Shown here: piece by piece, positions 17,535-26,453 of the stretch
Numbering within the stretch: position 1 is the stretch's first letter
How the letters are laid out: each line of letters begins with the position of its first letter
Assembly (NCBI RefSeq): GCF_028280385.1
Contig: NZ_JANQLX010000010.1
Span: 1-64,000, forward strand
Length of the DNA: 64,000 nucleotides
Reading direction: 5' to 3'
Source of the DNA: Allomuricauda sp.
Lineage (GTDB): Bacteria > Bacteroidota > Bacteroidia > Flavobacteriales > Flavobacteriaceae
Made by a program: the position numbers and the translations under genes
The notes under the pieces: generated by a model
The model's database searches: none
What the model saw: only the letters and a program-made list of their open reading frames with translations
Told to the model about the DNA's origin: nothing

Positions 17535-18764
17535 TTAGGCCTCTTCTATGTTAAAACCTAGGGTTTTAAGGTCGTTCCAATAATCAGGATACGACTTGGA
17601 TACCACTTCGGCATCGTTCACAAACAAGTTGGTTTTAAGGGCAAGAGGACCAAAGGCCATCGCCATCCTATGGTCATGGTACGTATCGATGGATTTGTTG
17701 GGCACAATGGCATTTGAAGGTTTTAGCGTCAGGCTCTCATGATCGATCTCTACTTGGGCCCCTACTTTTTCAAGTTCGGTCTTCATTGCCCCCAACCTAT
17801 CGGTTTCTTTAATCGGCAAGGTATGCAGTCCTGTCAGGTGGCAACCCATTCCAAGACCAAAGCAAGTAACCGCAATGGTCTGGGCAATATCCGGTGCATT
17901 TGCAAGATCATACTCCACGTGCTCTTTTTCGCATTCTGCAACTTTATGGAGTGTGATACGGTTTTGTGAAAAAGAGGTCTCAATTCCAAAATCGCGGTAA
18001 ATATTGGCCAAAACACTATCTCCCTGCAAGGAGTTTTCCTTGTATGCCGATAGTTGAATCTTCGTGCCCATTTCACAAAGGGCGGCAACGCTATAAAAGT
18101 AGCTGGCCGAGCTCCAATCGGATTCGACCACCAAAATAACGTCTTCAGCTTTTTTTAAGGGAGCTACGGAAATTTTGTTCCCTTGAAATTGGGTTTGGGC
18201 GCCAATTTGCTCCAAGAGTCCCAAGGTCATTTTTATATAGGGAACAGAGGTGATCTTCCCGATCAATTCCAATTCCAGGCCATTTTCTAAGCTAGGTGCG
18301 ATCAGCAGTAGGGCAGAAATATATTGGCTACTAATATTGGCGGGGAGTGAAACTTGGTTTTTTGAAAGGGTTTTTCCCTTGATATGAATAGGTGGGTAAC
18401 CTTCGTTTCTCACATAGTCAATTTCCGCCCCAAGTGCCCTTAACGCTTCCACCAAGACCTTTATGGGGCGTTCCTGCATCCGTTTGGACCCGGTAAGGAT
18501 CACTTCTTTTCCTGTTTGGGAAGCAAAAAAAGCAGTCAAAAAACGCATGGCGGTCCCAGCATGGTGGATGTCCACCTCACCCTGGGAGGTAGCCAAACCT
18601 TTCTGCATCACCTGGCCATCGTCTGAATTGGACAGGTTTTCTATGCTAATCTGGGGAAACAATGCCTGCAATAGCAATGACCTGTTGGTCTCGCTTTTGG
18701 AGCCTGTTATTTCAATGGATTTTTCAATTTTTTGGTTTTGGGGAGCGGACAGTTTGAGTCTCAA
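17535..18764 (-). CDS. aroA: 3-phosphoshikimate 1-carboxyvinyltransferase (EPSP synthase)
   Basis: About 409 aa. It joins shikimate-3-phosphate and PEP, the sixth step of the shikimate pathway, feeding the aromatic operon further right. Key motifs are GSKSETNRSLLLQAL at the N-terminus, HHAGTAMRFLTAF, and DHRMAMAF near the C-terminus. There is no ATG start: in-frame TTG codons at 18824, 18791 and 18764 are candidates, and 18764 gives the family-like N-terminus MRLKLSAPQ. It lies close behind the MazG-like gene, probably in one operon. Confidence 0.93.
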   Translation of the reverse strand: MRLKLSAPQNQKIEKSIEITGSKSETNRSLLLQALFPQISIENLSNSDDGQVMQKGLATSQGEVDIHHAGTAMRFLTAFFASQTGKEVILTGSKRMQERPIKVLVEALRALGAEIDYVRNEGYPPIHIKGKTLSKNQVSLPANISSQYISALLLIAPSLENGLELELIGKITSVPYIKMTLGLLEQIGAQTQFQGNKISVAPLKKAEDVILVVESDWSSASYFYSVAALCEMGTKIQLSAYKENSLQGDSVLANIYRDFGIETSFSQNRITLHKVAECEKEHVEYDLANAPDIAQTIAVTCFGLGMGCHLTGLHTLPIKETDRLGAMKTELEKVGAQVEIDHESLTLKPSNAIVPNKSIDTYHDHRMAMAFGPLALKTNLFVNDAEVVSKSYPDYWNDLKTLGFNIEEA

Positions 18765-18833
18765 AGCCTTGCTATTTGGTTGAAAGTCCAAAGCTAGAAA
18801 AAACGCCACTAAAGTCCCGATCAACGAACAACT

Positions 18834-19160
18834 TTATTTGAGCTTTTTGTTATTCTGGTGACGATCGTGGTCGCGCTTGGCTTTTATATCCAATTTTTTA
18901 TCGAAGGCTTCTTGTAGGTCCACCCCTGTTTGATTGGCTAGACAGAGCACTACAAAGAGTACATCGGCCAGTTCCTCACCGAGGTCTTTGCCCTTGTCCG
19001 ACTCCTTTTCGCTTTGTTCCCCATAGCGTCTGGCTATAATTCGAGCCACCTCCCCCACTTCTTCGGTAAGTTGGGCCATGTTGGTAAGCTCGTTGAAATA
19101 ACGTACGCCATGGTTTTTAATCCATTCATCTACTGCCAGTTGGGCATTTTGGATGTTCAT
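18834..19160 (-). CDS. MazG-like nucleotide pyrophosphohydrolase
   Basis: A 108-aa all-alpha NTP pyrophosphohydrolase. The metal-binding motif is split over two helices: EEVGE (residues 33-37) and EELAD (62-66). Enzymes of this group hydrolyse (d)NTPs, often damaged ones, to monophosphate and pyrophosphate; the substrate here cannot be told. The ATG lies 3 bp after the stop of the DUF3857 protein gene, so it is in the same transcription unit. Confidence 0.9.
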   Translation of the reverse strand: MNIQNAQLAVDEWIKNHGVRYFNELTNMAQLTEEVGEVARIIARRYGEQSEKESDKGKDLGEELADVLFVVLCLANQTGVDLQEAFDKKLDIKAKRDHDRHQNNKKLK

Positions 19161-19163
19161 CTT

Positions 19164-21107
19164 TTAGATTTTGGACAAAACTAACTGTTCTTCTTCTTTT
19201 GCAATAACTTGTTTGAAAAATTCTCTTAGCAATGGGTAGGTGTCAGCGGGAACCATAGCCCTGTTAATTTCAAAATTGACCCTAACATTTATTTTATCAC
19301 CATTCTGCGCAACGATATATTTAAATGCTCCAACTTTATCGGGCATATTCATGACCGTGGGAGCTGGGATAAAATCTACTTTATAACCTTCTGGGATTTC
19401 TATATTCACCATATAAACATCTTTAAATGGATATCCAAAATCCACAGGATATTCCCGAGTTTCAGATTTGAATGGGTTTTCATCCAAACATAAAAATCCA
19501 AGGGGCTTTATGTACAATTTGTCATCAATCACGTCAGCACCATAATCATCATAGAAATTGAAAGATTCACTTACCGAACCTTTGAAGGTATCTGCTTTCT
19601 CAACCCTATAATCATCAATTTCAATATTTGAAAGGCTTTTTTCCTTTTCGGTAAGATAAGACTCCAGCTCCTTTTCCTTATATGTTTTCCTAAATCTATA
19701 AGCACTGTGCTTGTCAAATCTTGTCTTGCAGCTCCCCTCGCAGGTTCCATCTTCATTCAGATCTACATCCAGTGCGTAAAAATTTGAAGAAACACCTGGC
19801 GAAGCAACGTCAATCTGCTTCCAAACCATATCATTGTTATCAATAAGAATCCCCTTCCAATTATAATCCTTTATTGGAAGGACGTTCAAATCACTAAATT
19901 CCTCGGTCGCATCCATGAAATACTGTTTTTCGTCAACAGTGGCATACGCCAGAACATAGTTCAGTCGATCAATGGTCGGGAAAAGTGGAACCAGGTTGTC
20001 CTTTGTACTTATAATCACCGGATTTGCGTCAATTCCAGCATATCTTAACATGGCAACCAACAACAAATTAATATCCGCTGCATTTCCCTTTTTTTCTTTC
20101 AAAGTCTTTTTGAGGCCGTTGAAAAAATACTTCCCATCCATCCCATTCCAGGTAATCTCATCCTTAACAAACTTAAAAATGGAATTCATTTTATCCATCT
20201 TTGTGCTGTGTTTGGCAATCAAGGAATCAATTTCATCATCAAACGATCTTGTCTTGTCCAGTTTGTTTTTGTAATCATCTGAATTTCCGATAGTTTTGGC
20301 AACATCTGACCAAGATCTGGAATAGCTTCTATGAAAACCAGGCAATTCTATGGAGACCAACTCAAAGATTACCCCAGACCGATAATTATCAATGTTATCC
20401 ACATAGTTTTCCGCTTTTAGGGCAGGCATTTGTTCAAGATTATAGGTGTTGATCACAACGTCCATACCAATCCTGTTATCCCTTTTGGTGGTTGTTTTGG
20501 GAAATACAGCATAGTATCCTTTAGGGGTTTGCTTGAATCTAAATCCCTTAGGGGTCCTAATTTCCGCACGAAGCTTTTTTACAGGGATATCATACTGAAA
20601 CCTAAATTCGTCAATGTTCCATATGAATGGCGATACAATCTTGTACGAATATTCGATTACTGATCCTTCTTTTACATTTGGAAGTGTGAACTTAACTTGA
20701 TTATAGTTATAACTTGCCTCCGTCTTAAATATCTCGTCCTTTCTGAGTTCGTCCTTTACAATCTTATCGTTTTCAAGGTTATAGGTCACAGCTTTAATGC
20801 TCCTAACCATTTCATCATCATGTCTTTGTTTAAAGAGGTTTATTTCCTTGGTAGCGTAGTCAAAACCTAGCTGGTCGTAAATTTTTATACGCTCGTGTAC
20901 TTCTGTAATCAAATGATTGGTACCTCCTGAGGATTGTAAGTACGTGTCCCTGTTTTTGTATAGTATTACTGCGTGGGCCCCTTTGTCGTGCTCATATTCC
21001 TTTTCCAATAGTTCTTGTTGTGAAATTTCTCCAAATTTCAAGTTTTGGGCTTCCACCTGTACCCTGCATATTAGCACCAGGGCAACCACCATAATCATTC
21101 TATTCAT
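19164..21107 (-). CDS. DUF3857/transglutaminase-like exported protein, catalytic residues missing
   Basis: A 647-aa protein with a signal peptide (about 1-20), a DUF3857 beta domain (about 50-220) and a transglutaminase-like domain (about 290-410). Against its neighbour at 21109-23019 the catalytic Cys is Ala343 (KKGNAADIN) and the His is Tyr384 (LNYVLAYA); only Asp399 remains. It is therefore probably not a transglutaminase or protease, and may bind a partner instead. One base separates it from the upstream paralogue, showing tight coupling. Confidence 0.88.
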   Translation of the reverse strand: MNRMIMVVALVLICRVQVEAQNLKFGEISQQELLEKEYEHDKGAHAVILYKNRDTYLQSSGGTNHLITEVHERIKIYDQLGFDYATKEINLFKQRHDDEMVRSIKAVTYNLENDKIVKDELRKDEIFKTEASYNYNQVKFTLPNVKEGSVIEYSYKIVSPFIWNIDEFRFQYDIPVKKLRAEIRTPKGFRFKQTPKGYYAVFPKTTTKRDNRIGMDVVINTYNLEQMPALKAENYVDNIDNYRSGVIFELVSIELPGFHRSYSRSWSDVAKTIGNSDDYKNKLDKTRSFDDEIDSLIAKHSTKMDKMNSIFKFVKDEITWNGMDGKYFFNGLKKTLKEKKGNAADINLLLVAMLRYAGIDANPVIISTKDNLVPLFPTIDRLNYVLAYATVDEKQYFMDATEEFSDLNVLPIKDYNWKGILIDNNDMVWKQIDVASPGVSSNFYALDVDLNEDGTCEGSCKTRFDKHSAYRFRKTYKEKELESYLTEKEKSLSNIEIDDYRVEKADTFKGSVSESFNFYDDYGADVIDDKLYIKPLGFLCLDENPFKSETREYPVDFGYPFKDVYMVNIEIPEGYKVDFIPAPTVMNMPDKVGAFKYIVAQNGDKINVRVNFEINRAMVPADTYPLLREFFKQVIAKEEEQLVLSKI

Positions 21108-21108
21108 T

Positions 21109-23019
21109 CTAAGACTTTTTTATAATTACTATTTTCGAATTGTCCAGTTTGGAAATGTTCCTTCTAAAACTTCTATAAGAGCTATAATCCGAATTCGGAT
21201 AAGTTCCTTTTTCTATCAAAATTCTCCGCTTGACCAAAATCCCATCATCCTTAGATTCAAAACTTATGGAATAACTTCCAAATTTCGTTTCTAAGTGGGC
21301 GGAATCAGGTAAGGATTCTATTCCATAGTTATTAGGTATAATAATTCTGAATTCATCCTCATCTAGATAACCTCTGGAAACCTCTAACGGAAACTTACGA
21401 TTCCTATATCTCCTTGGTACTTGTTGGGGATTGTTAAAGGCATTGGCTACGAAAACCAGTCTGTTGTCAGATTTTATGGCATACTTCGCGGATTTAATAC
21501 TCACATTTTCATTGAAAACCACATCTTCCTTGTCATTGTTGAATTCAAATTGCTCAATGAATAGATTATCAATATTTGACCAATAGTTCTTGTAGTATTT
21601 TTCAATCTCCGTTTTAGTACCTCTTTGTAACCAAAAATGCTGGTCATATTGGATTCCTTTGGTTTCTATTTGAACATTACCATCAAATCCTCCTTCCTCG
21701 TCCAATTCAAAATATCCGGTAGTCCTTTGCAAATTTTCTTCATTGATGTATGATGCTGTGTGGGCAATTTCCCCACCATCGGATTTCATGATCAAAACTT
21801 TCCTATCATCCGTAAAATCGCCTAAAAAACCAAATGGGTGCACCTGGGACGTGCAATCAATCCAAAAGTACTCTCCCTCATAAGGAACGGCCAATATTAC
21901 ATGATTTCCTTGGTTCAAGGATGCCACTTCTGGTTCGAAATCTACTTTGTCCGACCCCGCTTCCACGTGAACATAGTAAGACTGCACACCAACAGCATTC
22001 AACAAAGCTTTTGTATAGTTGGCCAATCCCTTACAGTCGCCATACTTTAATCTGTCCACTTCGATGGCACTTATCGGTTTAAGGCCGCCTATACCAATCT
22101 GCACACTGATATATCGTGTATTTTGCTGAACGTATTCATATATCTTTTTTGCAATTTGCAAATCATCATCCAAACCCTGCACCAATTTTTTGATGTTACT
22201 AACTGTTGCTGGATCTAACCTATCCTGATCTTTTAGCAAATTACTGTTCATCCAATTCCCCAAATCCTTCCAATTCTTGATATTGGCGCTATATCCCTCA
22301 TAGTAGAAATTAACAGGGCTCACAACAAGTTGCGGGAAAATTTTATGCTCTGATGGCCTCAAACTCTCATCTTTAAAGGCGGCAATGTTCTTGGCTTGGT
22401 ACGAGACACCATTCTCTAGTGATTTTTTGACTATGGGAAAATCTTCCAAATTCTTTTCGAGGATAATGGGTTTTAATGATGGATCTAGGTATTCAATGGA
22501 GTATTTGGAAACCTCCGTGCTAACCAAAAAATTATCAATAAAAGACCATGAAGGAACGGTACCGGTATTGTTGGTTTTTAATTGGTAAGAAAATTTTACG
22601 GTATAAGGGTATTCAACAGGTAAATAACCGGTATAAAGAACTCTGGAATCAGAATATAAAGTGCCCCCATCAACTGCACTAACGTCCAAAAAGTCCTTCT
22701 TTTTTATTTTCTTAATTAGTTCCCCAGACTTATTGTAGATTTCCGCAGAAACTGCCTTAACTTGAATACTATTGTTATATCCTACAAACAGATTTGCGTT
22801 GACGTTCCCATTCTCGTTAAGGACTGAAACAGTGCGCTCATAGTTTATTTCCATTTCCTTTAGAGAAATGAGCCTGACATGCATTTGGTGGTTCCTTACC
22901 ACTGAGTTTGCTCCAGAAAGTAAAGTTTGGTCTATAGTTGATATTGGTACATGTAATTCTTGCGAAAAGGAAATAGAAAAACTGGAAAACGCTACTAGAA
23001 AAGTAAGAATTCGTATCAA
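21109..23019 (-). CDS. DUF3857/transglutaminase-domain exported protein, intact triad
   Basis: A 636-aa protein with a signal peptide (1-19), DUF3857 (about 45-215) and a transglutaminase-like fold with the full triad Cys329 (KYGDCKGLA), His373 (GNHVILAV) and Asp388 (FWIDCT). Function in Bacteroidota is not established; cell-surface or periplasmic peptide chemistry is likely. The start is TTG at 23019. The next gene is a paralogue with the Cys and His lost, so the two may form an active/inactive pair. Confidence 0.9.
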   Translation of the reverse strand: MIRILTFLVAFSSFSISFSQELHVPISTIDQTLLSGANSVVRNHQMHVRLISLKEMEINYERTVSVLNENGNVNANLFVGYNNSIQVKAVSAEIYNKSGELIKKIKKKDFLDVSAVDGGTLYSDSRVLYTGYLPVEYPYTVKFSYQLKTNNTGTVPSWSFIDNFLVSTEVSKYSIEYLDPSLKPIILEKNLEDFPIVKKSLENGVSYQAKNIAAFKDESLRPSEHKIFPQLVVSPVNFYYEGYSANIKNWKDLGNWMNSNLLKDQDRLDPATVSNIKKLVQGLDDDLQIAKKIYEYVQQNTRYISVQIGIGGLKPISAIEVDRLKYGDCKGLANYTKALLNAVGVQSYYVHVEAGSDKVDFEPEVASLNQGNHVILAVPYEGEYFWIDCTSQVHPFGFLGDFTDDRKVLIMKSDGGEIAHTASYINEENLQRTTGYFELDEEGGFDGNVQIETKGIQYDQHFWLQRGTKTEIEKYYKNYWSNIDNLFIEQFEFNNDKEDVVFNENVSIKSAKYAIKSDNRLVFVANAFNNPQQVPRRYRNRKFPLEVSRGYLDEDEFRIIIPNNYGIESLPDSAHLETKFGSYSISFESKDDGILVKRRILIEKGTYPNSDYSSYRSFRRNISKLDNSKIVIIKKS

Positions 23020-23097
23020 AAGGTGGTAGGTTGATTATGCTCTGGCTAAGATGTCAATTTTCCTACAAATAAGAAAATACAAATCGATAAAAACACC

Positions 23098-23550
23098 TTA
23101 TTCCCTGTTCTTCGTATCAATAATAATGGTTACGGGGCCATCGTTCAGCAGTTCTACCTTCATATCGGCACCAAAAATACCGGTGCCTACTTCTTTGCCC
23201 AAATCGAGTTCCATTTGGGCCACAAACCGCTCGTAGGTCGGAATGGCGAAATCAGGTTTGGATGCTTTTATATAAGAAGGTCTGTTTCCTTTTTTGGTCT
23301 GCGCATGGAGCGTGAACTGGCTAACAACAATAACATCTCCTTCTTGATCCAATACAGAGCGGTTCATCACCCCATCGGCATCGTTAAAAATCCGGAGGTT
23401 GACAATTTTTTTGGACAGCCAATTGATATCATCCCCAGTGTCGGCATCTTCAATTCCCAAAAGTACCAAAAGACCCTCTGCAATTTCGGAAACTATCTTC
23501 CCTTCTACTACAACAATCGCTCTGGTAACTCTCTGGATTACAGCCCTCAT
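23098..23550 (-). CDS. dtd: D-aminoacyl-tRNA deacylase
   Basis: A 150-aa DTD enzyme that hydrolyses D-amino acids wrongly charged onto tRNA. The active-site segment SQFTLHAQTKKGNRPSY and the opening MRAVIQRVTRA are typical, and the length is normal. The ATG directly abuts the rsgA stop, so the two are translationally coupled. Confidence 0.96.
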   Translation of the reverse strand: MRAVIQRVTRAIVVVEGKIVSEIAEGLLVLLGIEDADTGDDINWLSKKIVNLRIFNDADGVMNRSVLDQEGDVIVVSQFTLHAQTKKGNRPSYIKASKPDFAIPTYERFVAQMELDLGKEVGTGIFGADMKVELLNDGPVTIIIDTKNRE

Positions 23551-24501
23551 TTATCGTTCTTTGTAAATATCGGTCCTATAGCTTTCTTCCTCCCCGGTAA
23601 TCATCTGCACATAGCTGCGGTACCGGCTCCATGAAATGGTATTGCTTTCAAGGGCGTTTTTTATAGCGCATTTGGGTTCATCCAAATGAAGGCAATTATT
23701 GAATTTGCATTGCGATTTCAGCGCAAAAAACTCTGGAAAGTAATCCCCGATCTCATCTTCTTCCATATCCACAATCCCAAAACCTTTTATACCGGGGGTA
23801 TCAATGATCCTGGCTCCAAACGATACATCGTACATTTCTGCAAATGTGGTGGTATGTTGTCCCTGCAAATGTTGTTCGGAAATCTCGGCGGTCTTTAACC
23901 GTAAACCAGGTTCCAATGCATTGACGAGGGTTGACTTTCCCACCCCGGAGTGCCCAGCGAACAAACTTGTCTTGTCCAGCATCATTTCCTTTACCTTATC
24001 CACGTTCATCCCTTCTTTGGCAGCTATTTCCACGCAAGTATATCCAATTTGGGAGTAAAGTTGGATCAAATAGTCCACTTCCACCATTTCGTCTTCATCA
24101 TACCCATCCATCTTGTTGAACAACAAGACCACCGGAATATCATAGGCTTCGGCGGTGACCAAAAAACGATCTATAAAACTGGTGAAGGTGGGGGGATTGT
24201 TCAGGGTGACCAGCAAAAACACCTGATCAAGGTTGGCAGCTATGATATGGGTCTGTTTGGAAAGATTGACCGATTTTCGGATGATATAATTTTTTCGGTC
24301 CTTGATTTCGGAAATGACCGCAACCGTCTCATCCCCAATGGTTTTTAAATCAAAAACCACCTCATCCCCAACAGCGACCGGATTGGTGCTTTTGATACCT
24401 TTTATTCGGAACTTTCCTTTGATCCTACAGTCAAAAAAGTTGCCATCTTCCGACTTAACGGTGTACCAGCTACCTGTGGATTTATAAACAGTCCCTTGCA
24501 C
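23551..24501 (-). CDS. rsgA: ribosome small-subunit-dependent GTPase RsgA
   Basis: A 316-aa circularly permuted GTPase that checks late 30S maturation. An N-terminal OB fold (about 1-65) is followed by permuted motifs: NKMD (129-132), then GHSGVGKST (183-191), then DTPG (234-237). A C-terminal zinc site has Cys265, Cys270, His272 and Cys278. The start is GTG at 24501. It heads a short operon with dtd. Confidence 0.96.
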   Translation of the reverse strand: MQGTVYKSTGSWYTVKSEDGNFFDCRIKGKFRIKGIKSTNPVAVGDEVVFDLKTIGDETVAVISEIKDRKNYIIRKSVNLSKQTHIIAANLDQVFLLVTLNNPPTFTSFIDRFLVTAEAYDIPVVLLFNKMDGYDEDEMVEVDYLIQLYSQIGYTCVEIAAKEGMNVDKVKEMMLDKTSLFAGHSGVGKSTLVNALEPGLRLKTAEISEQHLQGQHTTTFAEMYDVSFGARIIDTPGIKGFGIVDMEEDEIGDYFPEFFALKSQCKFNNCLHLDEPKCAIKNALESNTISWSRYRSYVQMITGEEESYRTDIYKER

Positions 24502-24554
24502 TATTTGTTCATATTTTCATTACAAAGAAACAATAATCCTCCCATTAGGCCGTA

Positions 24555-24562
24555 TATCTTTG
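24555..24562 (+). promoter_or_regulatory. promoter -7 element for the secreted protein at 24596
   Basis: TATCTTTG is an exact TAnnTTTG match, 33 bp before the ATG. No clear -33 element. Confidence 0.55.
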
Positions 24563-24595
24563 TGTACAGTTACAATTAACTATAATCAATCCATT

Positions 24596-25036
24596 ATGAA
24601 AAAAATTCTTTTTATCGCTTTTGTGGCCCTGGCCGCAACTTTTGAAATGAACGCCCAACAGTACAAGGTGGTCACCAGTGTGGAATCCATCGTTCCTAAC
24701 GGACTTGGACGTTCCAGAATTGTGAATGCCCTGGAAGACAAGGACTACCGTGAATATACCAGTGTACAGACCGAAGAGGACAATACCCGTAACAAATCCA
24801 AAAGGGGTGAAATCCGTGTCAAAAACTTTGAAGAAACCAAATTGTTGAACTTCTACAACCTTGGTGGAATCCGATTCCAGAACATTGCGGCCAATGATGC
24901 GTTGATCACTTCCATGATCAATGACATGGTGGCCAACGGCTGGGAGCTTGTTTTTGTGAACAGCGCGGTTGAAAGTGAAGGCGGTAAGGGAGATGGACAA
25001 GGGATCTTTATTACTAGGTACATCTTTAGAAAATAG
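24596..25036 (+). CDS. secreted protein of unknown function (copy 1 of a tandem pair)
   Basis: A 146-aa protein with a signal peptide (MKKILFIAFVALAATFEMNAQ). The mature part has a KVVTSVESI strand, an acidic/basic middle, and a C-terminal VANGWELVFV segment that resembles DUF4177-like proteins, though the assignment is loose. Most residues are shared with the gene at 25151-25591, so this is a recent tandem duplication. A longer frame from 24560 would start inside the promoter. Confidence 0.8.
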   Translation: MKKILFIAFVALAATFEMNAQQYKVVTSVESIVPNGLGRSRIVNALEDKDYREYTSVQTEEDNTRNKSKRGEIRVKNFEETKLLNFYNLGGIRFQNIAANDALITSMINDMVANGWELVFVNSAVESEGGKGDGQGIFITRYIFRK

Positions 25037-25061
25037 GCAGCCAAATACCAAATATAAGTAG

Positions 25062-25089
25062 GCCCCTTGCAAATGCAAGGGGCTTTTTT
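25062..25089 (+). terminator. intrinsic terminator between the tandem copies
   Basis: GCCCCTTGCA and TGCAAGGGGC form a perfect 10-bp stem with an AA spacer, followed by six T. Confidence 0.95.
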
Positions 25090-25150
25090 ATTGTTGATGC
25101 AACCCTTGATACCCAGTGCTTGTCCTTCTAATAGAATAAAACAAATCATT

Positions 25151-25591
25151 ATGAAGAAAGTACTATTAGTTGCCTGTTTGGTAATAGGAATGCATTTTGG
25201 GGCCAATGCCCAAGAATATAAGGTAATCACCAGTGTGGAATCCATCATTCCCAGCGGATTGGGTCGCTCAAGAATCATAAACGCACTGGAGGACAAGGAC
25301 TATAAGGAATTTACCAGTGTACAAACTGCGGAAGACAATACCCGAAACAAATCCAAACGTGGAAACATCCGGGTAAAGAATTTTGAGGAGACCAAGTTGT
25401 TGAACTTTTTTAACCTAGGCGGAATCCGATTCCAGAACATTGCTGCGAATGATGCCATGCTGAGCTCCATGATCAATGATATGGTGGCCAATGGATGGGA
25501 ACTGGCCTTTGTGAATAGTGCTGTGGAAAGCAACGCTGGTGAAGACGATCAGCAAGGGATATTTATTACCCGATACATTTTTCGAAAGTAA
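25151..25591 (+). CDS. secreted protein of unknown function (copy 2 of a tandem pair)
   Basis: A 146-aa paralogue of the gene at 24596-25036, with its own signal peptide (MKKVLLVACLVIGMHFGANAQ) and nearly the same mature sequence. Differences cluster in the signal peptide and the C-terminal SNAGEDDQQG loop. The strong terminator between the copies suggests separate promoters, although no clean -7 element is visible here. A longer frame from 25067 runs through the terminator and is rejected. Confidence 0.8.
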   Translation: MKKVLLVACLVIGMHFGANAQEYKVITSVESIIPSGLGRSRIINALEDKDYKEFTSVQTAEDNTRNKSKRGNIRVKNFEETKLLNFFNLGGIRFQNIAANDAMLSSMINDMVANGWELAFVNSAVESNAGEDDQQGIFITRYIFRK

Positions 25592-25593
25592 CA

Positions 25594-25636
25594 TAAAAAA
25601 AGAAAAGGCGCATTGAAGTTTCAATGCGCCCTTTCC
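25594..25636 (-). terminator. terminator between convergent genes
   Basis: GGCGCATTGA pairs with TCAATGCGCC. The T-rich flank is on the minus-strand side, so it best serves the GIN-domain gene at 25653, but it may act in both directions. Confidence 0.8.
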
Positions 25637-25652
25637 ATATAAAGATCTGCTA

Positions 25653-26327
25653 CTATTCCACAACATGGATCCTTCCACCGGCAAAAGTACTTTTGTATAC
25701 TTTTTTCGGTTTCCCATACACATTCACATCCCCTCCTGCCCTAACGTTGATATCAACAGATTCTGAGGCAAAGACCTCAGCCTCGCCGCCCGCGGAAATC
25801 TTAATGTCGGTATTGGAGGTACGTAAATCCCTACCATCAAATATACCTCCGGTATTCAAAACAATGGATTGATTACTGGCCAAACCGGAAGCTTCAACAA
25901 TTCCACCCGTGACCGCTCTAATGTCTACCTGTTCCACATCCATTCCAATACGGATTCTGGCGCCTTCTTGGGCTCTTAATTCCAATCGACTCTTTTTTAC
26001 CAACTCATTACAGGTGATTTGGGCACCTTCATTGCCATCAATGACATCCAAATCGGTATAATACACCTCAATAAATGTATCCTCTCCCCTAAATTTTTTA
26101 TCCAACTGCATCCGGAGTTTTAAAACCCCATTTTTGTTCATCCATTTGATATCGTCCACATTCCGTCCTTTGATCACAATTCTATTTTCATCAGATTGGA
26201 TCAGATTGACCTCAATCAAATCAAAGACCTTAACCTCGTTAAACTCGCCGACTTCTGTGTCTATGGTTCGTTGGGCCAACATACAGGTGGATGTCAAGAC
26301 CAAACAAAGTGCAACTAATTTTTTCAT
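25653..26327 (-). CDS. GIN-domain (DUF2807) exported protein
   Basis: A 224-aa protein with a signal peptide (1-19) followed by the DUF2807 head GIN domain: repeated beta-strands of the type VDIRAVTGGIVEASG and INVRAGGDVNVYG that likely build a beta-helix. Such proteins are exported in Bacteroidota and their role is unknown. It has its own terminator on each side. A second, lipidated DUF2807 protein is at 42012-42809. Confidence 0.88.
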   Translation of the reverse strand: MKKLVALCLVLTSTCMLAQRTIDTEVGEFNEVKVFDLIEVNLIQSDENRIVIKGRNVDDIKWMNKNGVLKLRMQLDKKFRGEDTFIEVYYTDLDVIDGNEGAQITCNELVKKSRLELRAQEGARIRIGMDVEQVDIRAVTGGIVEASGLASNQSIVLNTGGIFDGRDLRTSNTDIKISAGGEAEVFASESVDINVRAGGDVNVYGKPKKVYKSTFAGGRIHVVE

Positions 26328-26385
26328 GTTCCGATTGATTTACTTCTTAATAGATGACCCAAGTTACCAACTGTTACACTATTGA

Positions 26386-26431
26386 TAAAAAAAATGCCAT
26401 TTGAAACCGAATTCCGGTCAAATGGCATTTT
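26386..26431 (-). terminator. terminator of the aromatic amino acid operon
   Basis: ATGCCATTTGA pairs perfectly with TCAAATGGCAT, extended by A/T pairs, and the minus strand continues with about eight T. Confidence 0.93.
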
Positions 26432-26453
26432 TAAAACCCAAAAAGAGGTAAGA

